Positions 34,501 to 42,213 of a stretch of 64,000 nt of DNA are shown in pieces. The position numbers were made by a program, and so were the translations under genes. This DNA comes from Streptococcus pneumoniae (GTDB lineage Bacteria; Bacillota; Bacilli; Lactobacillales; Streptococcaceae). Numbering within the stretch: position 1 is the stretch's first letter; each line of letters opens with the position of its first letter. Where the stretch lies: contig JBFDTN010000001.1 in NCBI GenBank assembly GCA_040719455.1, positions 434,001 through 498,000 of the forward strand. Direction: 5' to 3'. The notes under the pieces are model-generated. The model was given only the letters and a program-made list of their open reading frames with translations. It made no database searches and was not told the origin of the DNA.

Positions 34501-37362
34501 CCAGATGGCAACTACATCCCACCAACGCCAACGGATCCTAAGCAACCAACCCCAGTACCATATCTTCCAGCAGGAACCGTTACCGTTCACTATGTGGATG
34601 AAAATGGAAATGTGATTCAAGATCCAACCGTGGATACTGAGAAATCACCAGTTGGTACACCATACAATACCAATGAAAATGATAAAGAAATTCCTAAAGA
34701 AATCACTGGTAAAGATGGTAAGACATATGTCCTTGTTGGCGTAGATCCAAAAGACAAGGATAAAGAAATTGGTACCGTTGAAAAAGGAAATATTGATGTC
34801 ACTTACGTCTACAAGTTGAAAGAGGATACTCCTCCACCAACAGATACCCCACAAGTGTACATTCCATACATTCCACAAGATCCTAAGAATCCTCTAGATC
34901 CAAACGATCCACATGATCCAACGATCCCAGAAACTGGTGAGAAGATTCCAGAAGTTCCTTACGATCAAACACCGGAAGATCCAAGCGATGATCCACGCTT
35001 GCCAGATATTGACGGCTACATTCCAGTAGATCCAAACGATCCGACGAAACCATTGCCGAAAGATCCAGATGGCAACTACATCCCACCAACGCCAACGGAT
35101 CCTAAGCAACCAACCCCAGTACCATATCTTCCAGCAGGAACCGTTACCGTTCACTATGTGGATGAAAATGGAAATGTTCTCCAAGATCCAACCGTGGATA
35201 CTGAGAAATCACCAGTTGGTACACCATACAATACCAATGAAAATGATAAAGAAATTCCTAAAGAAATCACTGGTAAAGATGGTAAGATATATGTCCTTGT
35301 TGGCGTAGATCCAAAAGACAAGGATAAAGAAATTGGTACCGTTGAAAAAGGAAATATTGATGTCACTTACGTCTACAAGTTGAAAGAGGATACTCCTCCA
35401 CCAACAGATACCCCACAAGTGTACATTCCATATATTCCACAAGATCCTAAGAATCCGCTAGATCCAAACGATCCACATGATCCAACGATTCCAGAAACTG
35501 GTGAGAAGATTCCAGAAGTTCCTTACGATCAAACACCGGAAGATCCAAGCGATGATCCACGCTTGCCAGATATTGACGGCTACATTCCAGTAGATCCAAA
35601 CGATCCAACGAAACCATTGCCGAAAGATCCAGATGGCAACTACATCCCACCAACGCCAACGGATCCTAAGCAACCAACCCCAGTACCATATCTTCCAGCA
35701 GGAACCGTTACCGTTCACTATGTGGATGAAAATGGAAATGTGATTCAAGATCCAACCGTGGATACTGAGAAATCACCAGTTGGTACACCATACAATACCA
35801 ATGAAAATGATAAAGAAATTCCTAAAGAAATCACTGGTAAAGATGGTAAGACATATGTCCTTGTTGGCGTAGATCCAAAAGACAAGGATAAAGAAATTGG
35901 TACCGTTGAAAAAGGAAATATTGATGTCACTTACGTCTACAAGTTGAAAGAGGATACCCCTCCACCAACAGATACCCCACAAGTGTACATTCCATACATT
36001 CCACAAGATCCTAAGAACCCGTTAGATCCAAACGATCCACATGATCCAACGATCCCAGAAACTGGTGAGAAGATTCCAGAAGTTCCTTATGATCAAACAC
36101 CGGAAGATCCAAGCGATGATCCACGCTTGCCAGATGTTCCAGACTACATTCCAGTAGATCCAAGCGATCCAACGAAACCATTGCCGAAAGATCCAGATGG
36201 CAACTACATCCCACCAACGCCAACGGATCCTAAGCAACCAACACCAGTACCATATCTTCCAGCAGGAACAGTTACGGTTCACTACGTGGATGAAAAAGGG
36301 AATGTGCTTCAAGATCCAACAGTTGATACTGAGAAATCACTAGTTGGTACACCATACAATACCAATGAAAATGATAAAGAAATTCCTAAGGAAATCACTG
36401 GTAAAGATGGTAAGACGTACATCCTTGTTGGCGTAGATCCAAAAGACAAGGATAAAGAAATTGGTACCGTTAAAAAAGGAAATATTGATGTCACTTACGT
36501 CTACAAGTTGAAAGAGGATACCCCTCCACCAACAGATACCCCACAAGTGTACATTCCATACATTCCACAAGATCCTAAGAACCCGTTAGATCCAAACGAT
36601 CCACATGATCCAACGATCCCAGAAACTGGTGAGAAGATTCCAGAAGTTCCTTATGATCAAACACCGGAAGATCCAAGCGATGATCCACGCTTGCCAGATG
36701 TTCCAGACTACATTCCAGTAGATCCAAGCGATCCAACGAAACCATTGCCGAAAGATCCAGATGGCAACTACATCCCACCAACGCCAACGGATCCTAAGCA
36801 ACCAACACCAGTACCATATCTTCCAGCAGGAACAGTTACGGTTCACTACGTGGATGAAAAAGGGAATGTGCTTCAAGATCCAACAGTTGATACTGAGAAA
36901 TCACTAGTTGGTACACCATACAATACCAATGAAAATGATAAAGAAATTCCTAAGGAAATCACTGGTAAAGATGGTAAGACCTACATCCTTGTTGGTGTCA
37001 AGGATGGTGACTCTGAAACTGGTAAAGTTACAAAAGGTAACACAGATGTTACTTATATCTATAAATTGAAAGTGACAGATGAGCCAACACCAAATCCAGA
37101 TGGTGACAAACCAGGTGTTGAACTTCCAGGTAAACCAGGTAACCCTACTCCAGATATGCCAGGACAACCAGGTAAACCTGCTGAGCCAGCAATGCCAAAT
37201 CAACCAACTAAGGAAACTGTACCAACGTACATGAAGAAAGGCGAAAGCTTACCAAATACAGGTGATGCAGCTAGCCAAAGCGGATTAGTGTACGGTGCAG
37301 CAGCTCTTGGATTGACAGCTCTTCTTGCAGCAATGAAGAAGAAATCAGAAAATGAAGAATAA
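28564..37362 (+). CDS. Giant MucBP-repeat LPNTG surface protein (2932 aa)
   Basis: The N-terminus has a YSIRK-type signal (FSIRKFTIGTCSVLLG, about 9-24) with cleavage near SAMA-DQ (about 36). A Thr/Glu/Ser-rich stalk (about 40-145) leads to a non-repetitive region (about 150-680) that may bind the ligand. Then come several diverse MucBP-like domains (about 680-1300, each with YxxxxG and VxYxY motifs) and a proline-rich linker. Seven 188-aa repeats (1531 on), each an Asp/Pro-rich stretch plus one MucBP domain, follow. LPNTG (2896-2900), a hydrophobic helix and a KKKSENEE tail direct sortase anchoring. A role in adhesion to mucin or host glycoproteins is inferred from the domains. Confidence 0.93.
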   Translation: MFFKKKQRFSIRKFTIGTCSVLLGTAFVASVDSAMADQVESTIVDVTATKTVPELTQKTEGTVSKETTVEPVPSVDSPVVEAEPATTAPSETTSVVNTEETSTRESSTVENSKETSTPKSEPKESVVATPATKEEVTIQETGEVVLAPKRNVEAVYKVTYTDTDTNEVVYSNNYSVLEKTSLPKSEHATINVSVRNEIGTNPALDGWKLAAHQAAVMELAVVERGGRQNLLNFNVVKAETSGSDRSYTGFRATESSTDSDINVEAVRKDNEVVITENYSVRDPESVKYKDSQAGRYTYANLEYKNNPDIKYILSIDEAKPESGDRPSLIYVTPIDANGMPLADSFVADVSKPGDSQPFSTIDAANPTITVTETGQITIAPVRNGDTNNIGITENLLAPARISVVYLNEAVLGAPTYTEQVTKYVEYKTNKPLLPDYVQSGWVGFNYTTEAFDIPGYKLVSANDNKSGIVTTNPTIVAGDTTYSRIVAPLAEGPMTIYRKVVYDNNTGHGTMTVYVSPKSANNPDDAATLPSAEEFFTNIDNYTTFDYKYYGGTHYTANVDAEADRRYKADSSKTLEEYKKEIMAEDSSFISTDRDAFYHAPVAEKTGSEFKKEGVTDYLYYDTVNTRPFEFVGNSTDRAAIYEPLFNSRTGITGIATLRNGWRQSDTVIYEYAKFEKVQAEYYVENTDTHLYPDPADYTKENPEPKLVKEDIAGEAYTDTPPKTLYDKDGIEYTLVVDEQGNPVLKDGSAPKDGTIEDGGQIIQYQYAAKKGGEVAAQYYIEGTTTRLYPEDNTDKTDTVVKEQDTPVGTKYEDTPPTTLKDDKGVVYELVKNPDGTPKIKEGSAPTTGTVTENKQVIQYEYAPKKGGEVEVHYIDTEGNVLKDSAPVQPADTPVGTSYDAESGDKKPNTIKTEDGKTYKLVVNKEDEDFTVGKVAKDGHLATSADGTQGTDEPTGQVGEEKKVVTYVYEEVKGDVVVLYRINDGKGTPLTGTATGYSDSTKDGTVIGNVSTSDTQDKDDDTARSEWEGAVFDTKATSTGTAYDTTDNKPTTITTTDGKIYKLVEDKVGGRETGTVSEGTARIVYYYELQKGSVDVTYVDTDGNPITFVKEDGTEVAGQQDVAKDQDSGTDYATNTDELRPETLKTKDGKTYKLVPKGADYPVGEVDENGHLTTSASVDGKVTDKQQTVTYVYEEVKGDVVVLYRDEDGNPITGTGDNGQQIGNLSNTETEEKQAIEGAAIDTAATSTGQAYDTTDKRPNTITTADGKVYELVPEKTSGSETGDIVEGTTKVTYVYRLKEVPPKTQYATITYYDVTDENDPNKINEETKKQLDTVDRKEGLPGEESDYSTETRIQNYLDKGWELVSDEVPAPIIFDDQDDADKEKPTQQYVVKLKHKITPVDPNTPNPPKPGEPINPNDPRSPVWPPEVADLVREKTRTIRYRYADKPGLDQEEVFEEVVQTVRFTRTVTVDHVTGKVTISDWQPEVSEAPAVNSPEKAGYTFDKNAPLETATIDKDGNISGINDQLILYTPQVYIPYIPQDPKNPLDPNDPHDPTIPETGEKIPEVPYDQTPEDPTDDPRLPDVPDYIPVDPNDPTKPLPKDPDGNHIPPTPTDPKKPTPVPYLPAGTVTVHYVDEKGNVLQDPTVDTEKSLVGTPYNTNENDKEIPKEIIGKDGKTYVLVGVDPKDKDKEIGTVKKGNIDVTYVYKLKEDTPPPTDTPQVYIPYIPQDPKNPLDPNDPHDPTIPETGEKIPEVPYDQTPEDPTDDPRLPDVPDYIPVDPNDPTKPLPKDPDGNYIPPTPTDPKQPTPVPYLPAGTVTVHYVDEKGNVLQDPTVDTEKSLVGTPYNTNENDKEIPKEITGKDGKTYILVGVDPKDKDKEIGTVKKGNIDVTYVYKLKEDTPPPTDTPQVYIPYIPQDPKNPLDPNDPHDPTIPETGEKIPEVPYDQTPEDPSDDPRLPDIDGYIPVDPNDPTKPLPKDPDGNYIPPTPTDPKQPTPVPYLPAGTVTVHYVDENGNVIQDPTVDTEKSPVGTPYNTNENDKEIPKEITGKDGKTYVLVGVDPKDKDKEIGTVEKGNIDVTYVYKLKEDTPPPTDTPQVYIPYIPQDPKNPLDPNDPHDPTIPETGEKIPEVPYDQTPEDPSDDPRLPDIDGYIPVDPNDPTKPLPKDPDGNYIPPTPTDPKQPTPVPYLPAGTVTVHYVDENGNVLQDPTVDTEKSPVGTPYNTNENDKEIPKEITGKDGKIYVLVGVDPKDKDKEIGTVEKGNIDVTYVYKLKEDTPPPTDTPQVYIPYIPQDPKNPLDPNDPHDPTIPETGEKIPEVPYDQTPEDPSDDPRLPDIDGYIPVDPNDPTKPLPKDPDGNYIPPTPTDPKQPTPVPYLPAGTVTVHYVDENGNVIQDPTVDTEKSPVGTPYNTNENDKEIPKEITGKDGKTYVLVGVDPKDKDKEIGTVEKGNIDVTYVYKLKEDTPPPTDTPQVYIPYIPQDPKNPLDPNDPHDPTIPETGEKIPEVPYDQTPEDPSDDPRLPDVPDYIPVDPSDPTKPLPKDPDGNYIPPTPTDPKQPTPVPYLPAGTVTVHYVDEKGNVLQDPTVDTEKSLVGTPYNTNENDKEIPKEITGKDGKTYILVGVDPKDKDKEIGTVKKGNIDVTYVYKLKEDTPPPTDTPQVYIPYIPQDPKNPLDPNDPHDPTIPETGEKIPEVPYDQTPEDPSDDPRLPDVPDYIPVDPSDPTKPLPKDPDGNYIPPTPTDPKQPTPVPYLPAGTVTVHYVDEKGNVLQDPTVDTEKSLVGTPYNTNENDKEIPKEITGKDGKTYILVGVKDGDSETGKVTKGNTDVTYIYKLKVTDEPTPNPDGDKPGVELPGKPGNPTPDMPGQPGKPAEPAMPNQPTKETVPTYMKKGESLPNTGDAASQSGLVYGAAALGLTALLAAMKKKSENEE
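33154..37077 (+). repeat. Seven 564-bp tandem repeats inside the first adhesin gene
   Basis: Units begin at 33154, 33718, 34282, 34846, 35410, 35974 and 36538; the seventh diverges at its 3' end. Markers fall into two types: DVPDY with DEKGNVLQ, EKSLVG and VKKG in units 1, 2, 6 and 7; DIDGY with DENGNV, EKSPVG and VEKG in units 3, 4 and 5. Confidence 0.93.
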
Positions 37363-37415
37363 CCCTTTAAAGGTAATATTCGACTGAATCCTCTGATAGT
37401 ATGCAAGGATGAAAT

Positions 37416-37453
37416 AAAAAACCAGTATCTTCAGTAGAAGATGCTGGTTTTTT
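37416..37453. terminator. Terminator after the first adhesin gene
   Basis: AAAAACCAGTATCTTC pairs with GAAGATGCTGGTTTTT (one wobble), followed by a T run. Nearly the same hairpin follows the second adhesin gene. Confidence 0.85.
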
Positions 37454-37466
37454 GGTATAGAAATGT

Positions 37467-38573
37467 TTAGGAAGATGTATTTTTCTTCTTTCGATGCCGA
37501 AATGTTAATGTCACCATTAGGTACCCCATAGCAACAAAAATCATGCTAAGAAAGAGCAGTTGTTCTCGAAAGAAGTAGAGCAAAGTGCTTCCTAGAATGA
37601 GATAAGCTCCGTACTCCAATTTCTCACGTTTGTTAATGAGAAATTCCTCTGCGTAGTAGGGGGTGAGGGCAAGAAGTGAGCTATAAAAGAGAATGATTCC
37701 TAGAAGGAAACAGGCAAAGCCAGATGCTCCGTGGTGAGTTGGCAACATCTCAAGTCCAACAGTGAAGAAGTTGAGACCGAGAATGAGAAAAGCATGGGCG
37801 TAAAAGAGCAGAGTAGTGTCCGCTACTTGATGATGGTTCATATTCAAATGGGTATGAGAAATATAGTACATAAATAGAAAAGCCATACCGACAAAGAAAA
37901 GCGCTCCTAGCAGCAGATGATTGCCTTGGAAGGTTTTTAAAATAGCAATGACTGCCTCACCAAAGGTAATAATGGTAATCAACTGCACCCGCTCGACAGC
38001 GTGAGGAAAATTAATCATGCTGTAATTTTTGAAGAATCCTTTAGGGCGAACGATAAAAGGTAGAACAAAAGGAATCAAAAAGAAAAGCAATGACCGCTCG
38101 TCATAGGTCCAAAAGTTAAAGAAAGTGGCGATGGTTATTGCTAGAAAAGAAAGAACGAGGATAGCTGTAAAGAAAATGGATTGCCGTATTTCCGTGCTAA
38201 AGCCCATCTTTTTGCCTCTCAGGAGATACTGAAGGAGGATAATCAGATAAGCCAGGAATAAAAAGAAATTAAAGGGCAGAGCGTGTGTTTTAAAGTCCAT
38301 ATTGACATGGAGTCCTAGTTGTCCAATGACAAACATGGAAGCGATAATGGTAAAAATGTCCAATACATCTCGCTCACCGAAACAGTTGAGATAAAAGGTT
38401 TCAGTGACCCAAAGGGATGAAATGATGATATTTCCAGTAATAAAGGCTAGAATAGAACGCAGAGATACTCCATCATGATGGAGCAGCCCTGTTAGACTAG
38501 ATGTGGTAAAGACAAAGACTAAATCGTAAAATAATTCGTAGTTTGATACGCGTTTTGCGATAATGTTTGACAT
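37467..38573 (-). CDS. ltrA: Low temperature requirement protein A (LtrA) family membrane protein
   Basis: The 368-aa protein has about ten hydrophobic segments and the LtrA-family N-terminus (SNYELFYDLVFVF, about 9-21) and SLWVTETF motif. The name comes from a Listeria mutant impaired at low temperature; the biochemical role is unknown. AAGGAGGA precedes the ATG, and the gene lies 16 bases after the YdcF-like gene, suggesting one operon. Confidence 0.85.
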   Translation of the reverse strand: MSNIIAKRVSNYELFYDLVFVFTTSSLTGLLHHDGVSLRSILAFITGNIIISSLWVTETFYLNCFGERDVLDIFTIIASMFVIGQLGLHVNMDFKTHALPFNFFLFLAYLIILLQYLLRGKKMGFSTEIRQSIFFTAILVLSFLAITIATFFNFWTYDERSLLFFLIPFVLPFIVRPKGFFKNYSMINFPHAVERVQLITIITFGEAVIAILKTFQGNHLLLGALFFVGMAFLFMYYISHTHLNMNHHQVADTTLLFYAHAFLILGLNFFTVGLEMLPTHHGASGFACFLLGIILFYSSLLALTPYYAEEFLINKREKLEYGAYLILGSTLLYFFREQLLFLSMIFVAMGYLMVTLTFRHRKKKNTSS

Positions 38574-38589
38574 AAATCCTCCTTAACGA

Positions 38590-39585
38590 TTAGAAAAAGA
38601 ATGAACTAATCCAAGTGAAAATATTGAGTCCGATAATGACGGCATGCCATTTCCAGTACATGACAAAGAGTCCAACAGTTTCACGAATCCAAGCACTTGG
38701 CAGGTAGTAGAGAGCTGTTTTAGAACCTACGCTACGACCTTTCAATCCTAATTTTCGCATGTAAATCCCTGCTCGCAAGGAATGAAAACTATTGGTCACC
38801 ACGAGAAAACGAGGCACGCTTTCTGAGACTTCTCCAATGAGATTTTGAGAAAAGGTCAGATTTTCAAGGGTGGTTGTAGATTGATTTTCAAGGAGCAGCT
38901 TTTCACTTGGTAATCCTTTAGCAAGCAAGTAGCGAGACATGGCTTCAGCTTCAGAGATGGCTTCGTCGCTCCCTTGCCCCCCAGAGACGATAATGGTAGG
39001 ATGTTTGCCAAATTTTTCATAGTAAGAAAGTCCCTTGTCTAAGCGCTGGGCAAGGAGTGGTGGAACCTTGTCCCCTATCAGCCCAGACCCCAAGACAATG
39101 ATATAGTCAGGCTGGTAGGTCAGTGGAAAAAGATTGTAAAAGAGTCCGTAGATGACGTAGGAGAGGTAGATAAAACTTCCGTAGATGAGCAAGTTGTCCA
39201 GTAATTCGGTTATTTTTCCAATGAAGGAATAACCGCTCAAGAAATGAAGACAAAGAGTGATGAGAATGGCTAAGCCGTAAAAAAGCGAGAGAAGGTTGGC
39301 TAGTCTGCGCCCCTCAAAGGTCATCATTTGTTTGCCGTTAAAGAGGAGATAGACGGTTGAGAGAACCACGCTCAGTGGAATGAGCAAAAGACCACCGATA
39401 AGGATGATAATAGCAGTTTGCTTGTCCCAAAGACTAAGCTGGACAACAAAGAATCCTGCGATGATACAAGAAAAGAGGATAAGGACAATCAAAAAGAGAT
39501 AGGCATTGAAGAGACGCCTTGGCTCTATTAGAAATGAGATGAGAAATACCAAGGCTGGAATCAGCCAGACGAGATGGAGAATCAT
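38590..39585 (-). CDS. YdcF/DUF218-family membrane protein
   Basis: The 331-aa protein has four to five N-terminal hydrophobic segments (about 1-150). A soluble DUF218 domain (about 155-310) follows, with DYIIVLGSGL, the conserved ISGGQG-like motif VSGGQGSDEAISEAEAM and NQSTTTLENL. DUF218 proteins such as SanA/ElyC have been tied to envelope integrity; precise activity is not known. GAAAGGA precedes the ATG, and an extended -10 box (TGATATACT, minus strand, about 39618-39626) lies upstream. Confidence 0.85.
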   Translation of the reverse strand: MILHLVWLIPALVFLISFLIEPRRLFNAYLFLIVLILFSCIIAGFFVVQLSLWDKQTAIIILIGGLLLIPLSVVLSTVYLLFNGKQMMTFEGRRLANLLSLFYGLAILITLCLHFLSGYSFIGKITELLDNLLIYGSFIYLSYVIYGLFYNLFPLTYQPDYIIVLGSGLIGDKVPPLLAQRLDKGLSYYEKFGKHPTIIVSGGQGSDEAISEAEAMSRYLLAKGLPSEKLLLENQSTTTLENLTFSQNLIGEVSESVPRFLVVTNSFHSLRAGIYMRKLGLKGRSVGSKTALYYLPSAWIRETVGLFVMYWKWHAVIIGLNIFTWISSFFF

Positions 39586-39665
39586 AAATGTATCCTTTCA
39601 ATATATAGATACAAAATAGTATATCATAAAATCACTTCTGAAAAAATTCAGAAAGCAGGTGAAAT

Positions 39666-39694
39666 TTTACTATTTGGATAAAATATGGTATAAT
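39666..39694 (+). promoter_or_regulatory. ssrA promoter
   Basis: TTTACT (39666-39671), 17 bases and TATAAT (39689-39694) with extended TG (39686-39687). It lies 12 bases before the mature 5' end. Confidence 0.75.
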
Positions 39695-39706
39695 AGAATC
39701 TCTCAT

Positions 39707-40053
39707 GGGGTCGTTACGGATTCGACAGGCATTATGAGGCATGTTTTGCAACTCATCTAGCGGATGTAAAACGCCAGTTAAATATAACTGCAAAAAATAA
39801 CACTTCTTACGCTTTAGCTGCCTAAACACCAGCGGGCGTGACCTGATTCGGATTGCTTGTGTCTGATGAACGGTCTTTATTTGTAGCAAGCTACGATCGC
39901 TCGTCGTCTAGCCGTGTGATAAGAGAAATATAGACTCGCAAAGCAAGGGCTTGAGTTATGTGTCATTGCTTTGTTAAATTAAGACATAACCTATGGTTGT
40001 AGATGAATATGTTAGCAGGTGTTTGGACGTGGGTTCGACTCCCACCGGCTCCA
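39707..40053 (+). ncRNA. ssrA: Transfer-messenger RNA
   Basis: The 5' end GGGGTCG pairs with CGGCTCC (40046-40052) to form the acceptor stem, and the T arm GTGGGTTCGACTCCCAC is present. The tag frame (39790-39825) encodes AKNNTSYALAA and a stop. The 3' CCA is not encoded and must be added after transcription. tmRNA with SmpB frees stalled ribosomes and tags the unfinished protein for degradation. The tag identity is a streptococcal marker. Confidence 0.98.
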
Positions 40054-40061
40054 TTGTATCG

Positions 40062-40087
40062 AAAAACGTTGAGAAATCAGCGTTTTT
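40062..40087 (+). terminator. ssrA terminator
   Basis: AAAAACGTTGA pairs with TCAGCGTTTTT (one wobble, loop GAAA) with a T run. Confidence 0.85.
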
Positions 40088-40124
40088 TCTTGTTATAGAA
40101 ATCAAGATATCACAGACTCAGCAG

Positions 40125-40157
40125 AAAAAAACCAGACTTGTTTTCACAAAGTCTGGT
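40125..40157 (-). terminator. Terminator of the leftward coiled-coil gene
   Basis: Read on the minus strand, ACCAGACTT pairs with AAGTCTGGT and is followed by seven T residues (40130-40124). Confidence 0.85.
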
Positions 40158-40167
40158 GTGAGTATCC

Positions 40168-41085
40168 TTATCCATGCCCCTTGGCGGGGTGTTTTCCATT
40201 TGCGATGGCTTCTGCTTCGGACATTTGAACAACTCTATCAAATCGTGTATTTGAAGGCATGTTATCTAAACTATACCAATAGGCGTTTGAATTGCCGTTG
40301 CGCGCCACATAGACAATGCGTTGTTCTTGCTGAGCGGCTAGTTGGGCAGCACGTTCTGCTGCAACTTGGGCTTCTTGCTCTTGTCGTGCTTGTTCCTCGC
40401 GTTGTGCGATGGCTCCTTGAACGGCTTGCACTCGGTGTTGCAAGTCTGCTTTTTTAGGAGAATCTGGTAGTTTATCAATAGTACTTTGAGTTCCTTGGAT
40501 ATTTTCAGGCACTTGATTGGCTTCGAGATTTTGGACGGCTGCCTCTCCCTCGGCAATCAGACGTTCCTCCTCCGCTTTTTTAGCAGCTTCTTCTGCACGT
40601 TTTTTCTCTTCAGCGGCTTTTTTAGCCTCCTCTGCCTTCTTTTTTTCCTCTTCAGCGGCTTTTTTAGCCTCCTCTGCCTTCTTTTTTTCCTCTTCGGCTT
40701 TTTTAGCTTCTTCCGCTTTCTTCTTAGCTTCAGCAGCCTTTTTTGCTTCCTCTGCTTTCTTTTTTTCTTCTTCGGCAGCTTTTTTAGCTTCTTCCTCTTT
40801 CTTTTCTTCATTTTTATCTGAAGAAGGAGAAGTGGTGACAAGGCTAGAATCAGCTACTTGTGTTGTTGATGTGAGATACTTATTAGGATTGGTTGCAGTA
40901 GAATAGATACTAAATAAGGCTAGGGCTGAAAGACCGATGGAGATATTTCGTTTGAGTGTATCGGGTTTTTTCTTGGAAAAATACCAAACACCAATCGGGC
41001 TTAGTAAAACAACAAATGGGAACAAGACAAAGAGTAAAAAGCCTAAGCCTATTTTTTTAAGAAGAGATAGGTACCCTTTATTCAT
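40168..41085 (-). CDS. Membrane-anchored coiled-coil protein with KKAEEAKKA repeats
   Basis: I start at ATG 41085, six bases from GGAGG; an adjacent ATG (41088) is also possible. The 305-aa protein has two hydrophobic helices near the N-terminus (about 9-32 and 45-60). A short Ser/Thr linker leads to an Ala/Glu/Lys coiled coil (about 85-180) built on tandem EEAKKAAEEEKKKA units of about 16 residues. The C-terminus ends in a small conserved-looking domain (YVARNGNSNAYWYSLDNMPS, about 257-276, then EAIANGKHPAKGHG). Similar C-terminal motifs occur in other streptococcal surface-region proteins. Function is unknown. Confidence 0.75.
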   Translation of the reverse strand: MNKGYLSLLKKIGLGFLLFVLFPFVVLLSPIGVWYFSKKKPDTLKRNISIGLSALALFSIYSTATNPNKYLTSTTQVADSSLVTTSPSSDKNEEKKEEEAKKAAEEEKKKAEEAKKAAEAKKKAEEAKKAEEEKKKAEEAKKAAEEEKKKAEEAKKAAEEKKRAEEAAKKAEEERLIAEGEAAVQNLEANQVPENIQGTQSTIDKLPDSPKKADLQHRVQAVQGAIAQREEQARQEQEAQVAAERAAQLAAQQEQRIVYVARNGNSNAYWYSLDNMPSNTRFDRVVQMSEAEAIANGKHPAKGHG

Positions 41086-41197
41086 CATAAACCTCCAAAA
41101 CATAGAGAATTCTACTATTAGTTTATCATATTTTTATGATAAATTTTCTTGAAATTGTTTTCTGAAATCTTATTTTCTTAAAAAATAACTCACGGTC

Positions 41198-41226
41198 TTG
41201 GCAAGAGCCTCAATCTATGATATAAT
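41198..41226 (+). promoter_or_regulatory. tRNA-Ser promoter
   Basis: TTGGCA (41198-41203), 17 bases and TATAAT (41221-41226) with extended TG (41218-41219). Confidence 0.8.
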
Positions 41227-41242
41227 AGAAAAAGTTTGAAAT

Positions 41243-41330
41243 GGAAGATTACTCAAGAGGCTTAAGAGGCCGTGTTGGAAACGCGGTAGGCGTGTAACAG
41301 CGTGCGTGGGTTCGAATCCCATGTCTTCCG
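41243..41330 (+). tRNA. tRNA-Ser(GGA)
   Basis: The acceptor stem is GGAAGAT/GTCTTCC with G discriminator (41330). The anticodon loop TTGGAAA has GGA at 41277-41279 between CCGTG and CGCGG. A long variable arm and the T arm GTGGGTTCGAATCCCAT follow, as expected for a class II serine tRNA of 88 nt. The CCA is not encoded. Confidence 0.97.
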
Positions 41331-41340
41331 TAAAGATGAG

Positions 41341-41368
41341 AAAAGACTTGGCATGTTCCAAGTCTTTT
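41341..41368. terminator. tRNA-Ser terminator
   Basis: A perfect 11-bp stem (AAAAGACTTGG with its complement, six-base loop) followed by T residues. It also faces the leftward ABC operon. Confidence 0.85.
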
Positions 41369-41386
41369 TGTTTATGGTTTCTGCTT

Positions 41387-42190
41387 CTATTGTAAATTCA
41401 CCTTGTTTTTCAAGATATAGTAAGTGCCAAAATAGTAGAGAAGTGAGAGGACAATGTCCTGCGTGATAGCGTAGCTAAGAAATCCATCTTCTCCAATGTT
41501 TAGAGTCGTGCTAATGGTTAACGAAAGAATAGAGATGATGATGGTAATCGCAAAGTAAGTTAAAAATCCAAAGGCGACACGGTTGTCATTAAAGAGTTGA
41601 CCGATGGAAATAGCCAGGTAAATCAAGAGAATGCTTGAAATCGTTGAGAAGAAAAAGTACAGTAAGCCTTGTGTGATCCCAATCCAGTCAATAGTGTTAA
41701 TCTTAAATAGACTCCAATCAATATGACCAGCTCCGACGATGAGGCTAATCAATAAGACACTGATGATCAAGGTCAAGGTACTAAGAATCGTCCAGAGAAA
41801 AGCACTTGTTAATTTAGAAAGAATAATCTCGTGCTTACTGACAGGAAGGGTCAAGGTTAGGTAGCCCTCACGATCATAGACACTGCGTTTAAAGCGACGA
41901 ATAATCAGAAAGAGGGTCGAAATAGAAAGTGCTACCAGTAAGCTAAAGAAGGCAATGATAGTGACCATACTAAAGATTTCAAGGAAAATATTGCCGTTTG
42001 TTGAATGCGACGGATACTCAACAGTGTTGCCAGCAGTCTCGCTAAATAGAGCTGACCAAAAACCACCCGTTTCTAAACCACCACGAATCCACAAACCAAT
42101 CACAACAGATAGTGCCATGATACCAGCATATAGTCCTAAGTACCATTTGTTCACTGTTTTCAATTCATATTTGACTAATTTCCAAAACAT
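41387..42190 (-). CDS. ABC-2 type permease of a GntR-controlled transporter
   Basis: The 267-aa protein has six hydrophobic segments and no ATPase motifs. A cytosolic loop reads KRSVYDREGYLTLTLPVSKHEI (cut here to its key part), typical of ABC-2 permeases of the YtrC/bacitracin-sensing kind. With the ATPase upstream it should form an exporter or sensor for envelope-active compounds; the substrate is unknown. It is the last gene of the three-gene operon, 23 bases after the ATPase. Confidence 0.82.
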   Translation of the reverse strand: MFWKLVKYELKTVNKWYLGLYAGIMALSVVIGLWIRGGLETGGFWSALFSETAGNTVEYPSHSTNGNIFLEIFSMVTIIAFFSLLVALSISTLFLIIRRFKRSVYDREGYLTLTLPVSKHEIILSKLTSAFLWTILSTLTLIISVLLISLIVGAGHIDWSLFKINTIDWIGITQGLLYFFFSTISSILLIYLAISIGQLFNDNRVAFGFLTYFAITIIISILSLTISTTLNIGEDGFLSYAITQDIVLSLLYYFGTYYILKNKVNLQ

Positions 42191-42213
42191 AGCTAATCTC
42201 CTTTTCTAGTTTT

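Noticed and set aside
33191..36876. Recurring antisense open frames of 70-96 codons in the first adhesin's repeats
   Set aside because: They recur with the 564-bp period, lack binding sites, and arise because the Asp/Pro-rich coding strand has few stops on its complement.
33154..37077. Regular repeats viewed as a possible CRISPR array
   Set aside because: Units are 564 bp, coding and in frame; there is no short repeat with unique spacers.
39632..39889. 85-codon open frame on the minus strand
   Set aside because: It overlaps the tmRNA gene and its promoter.
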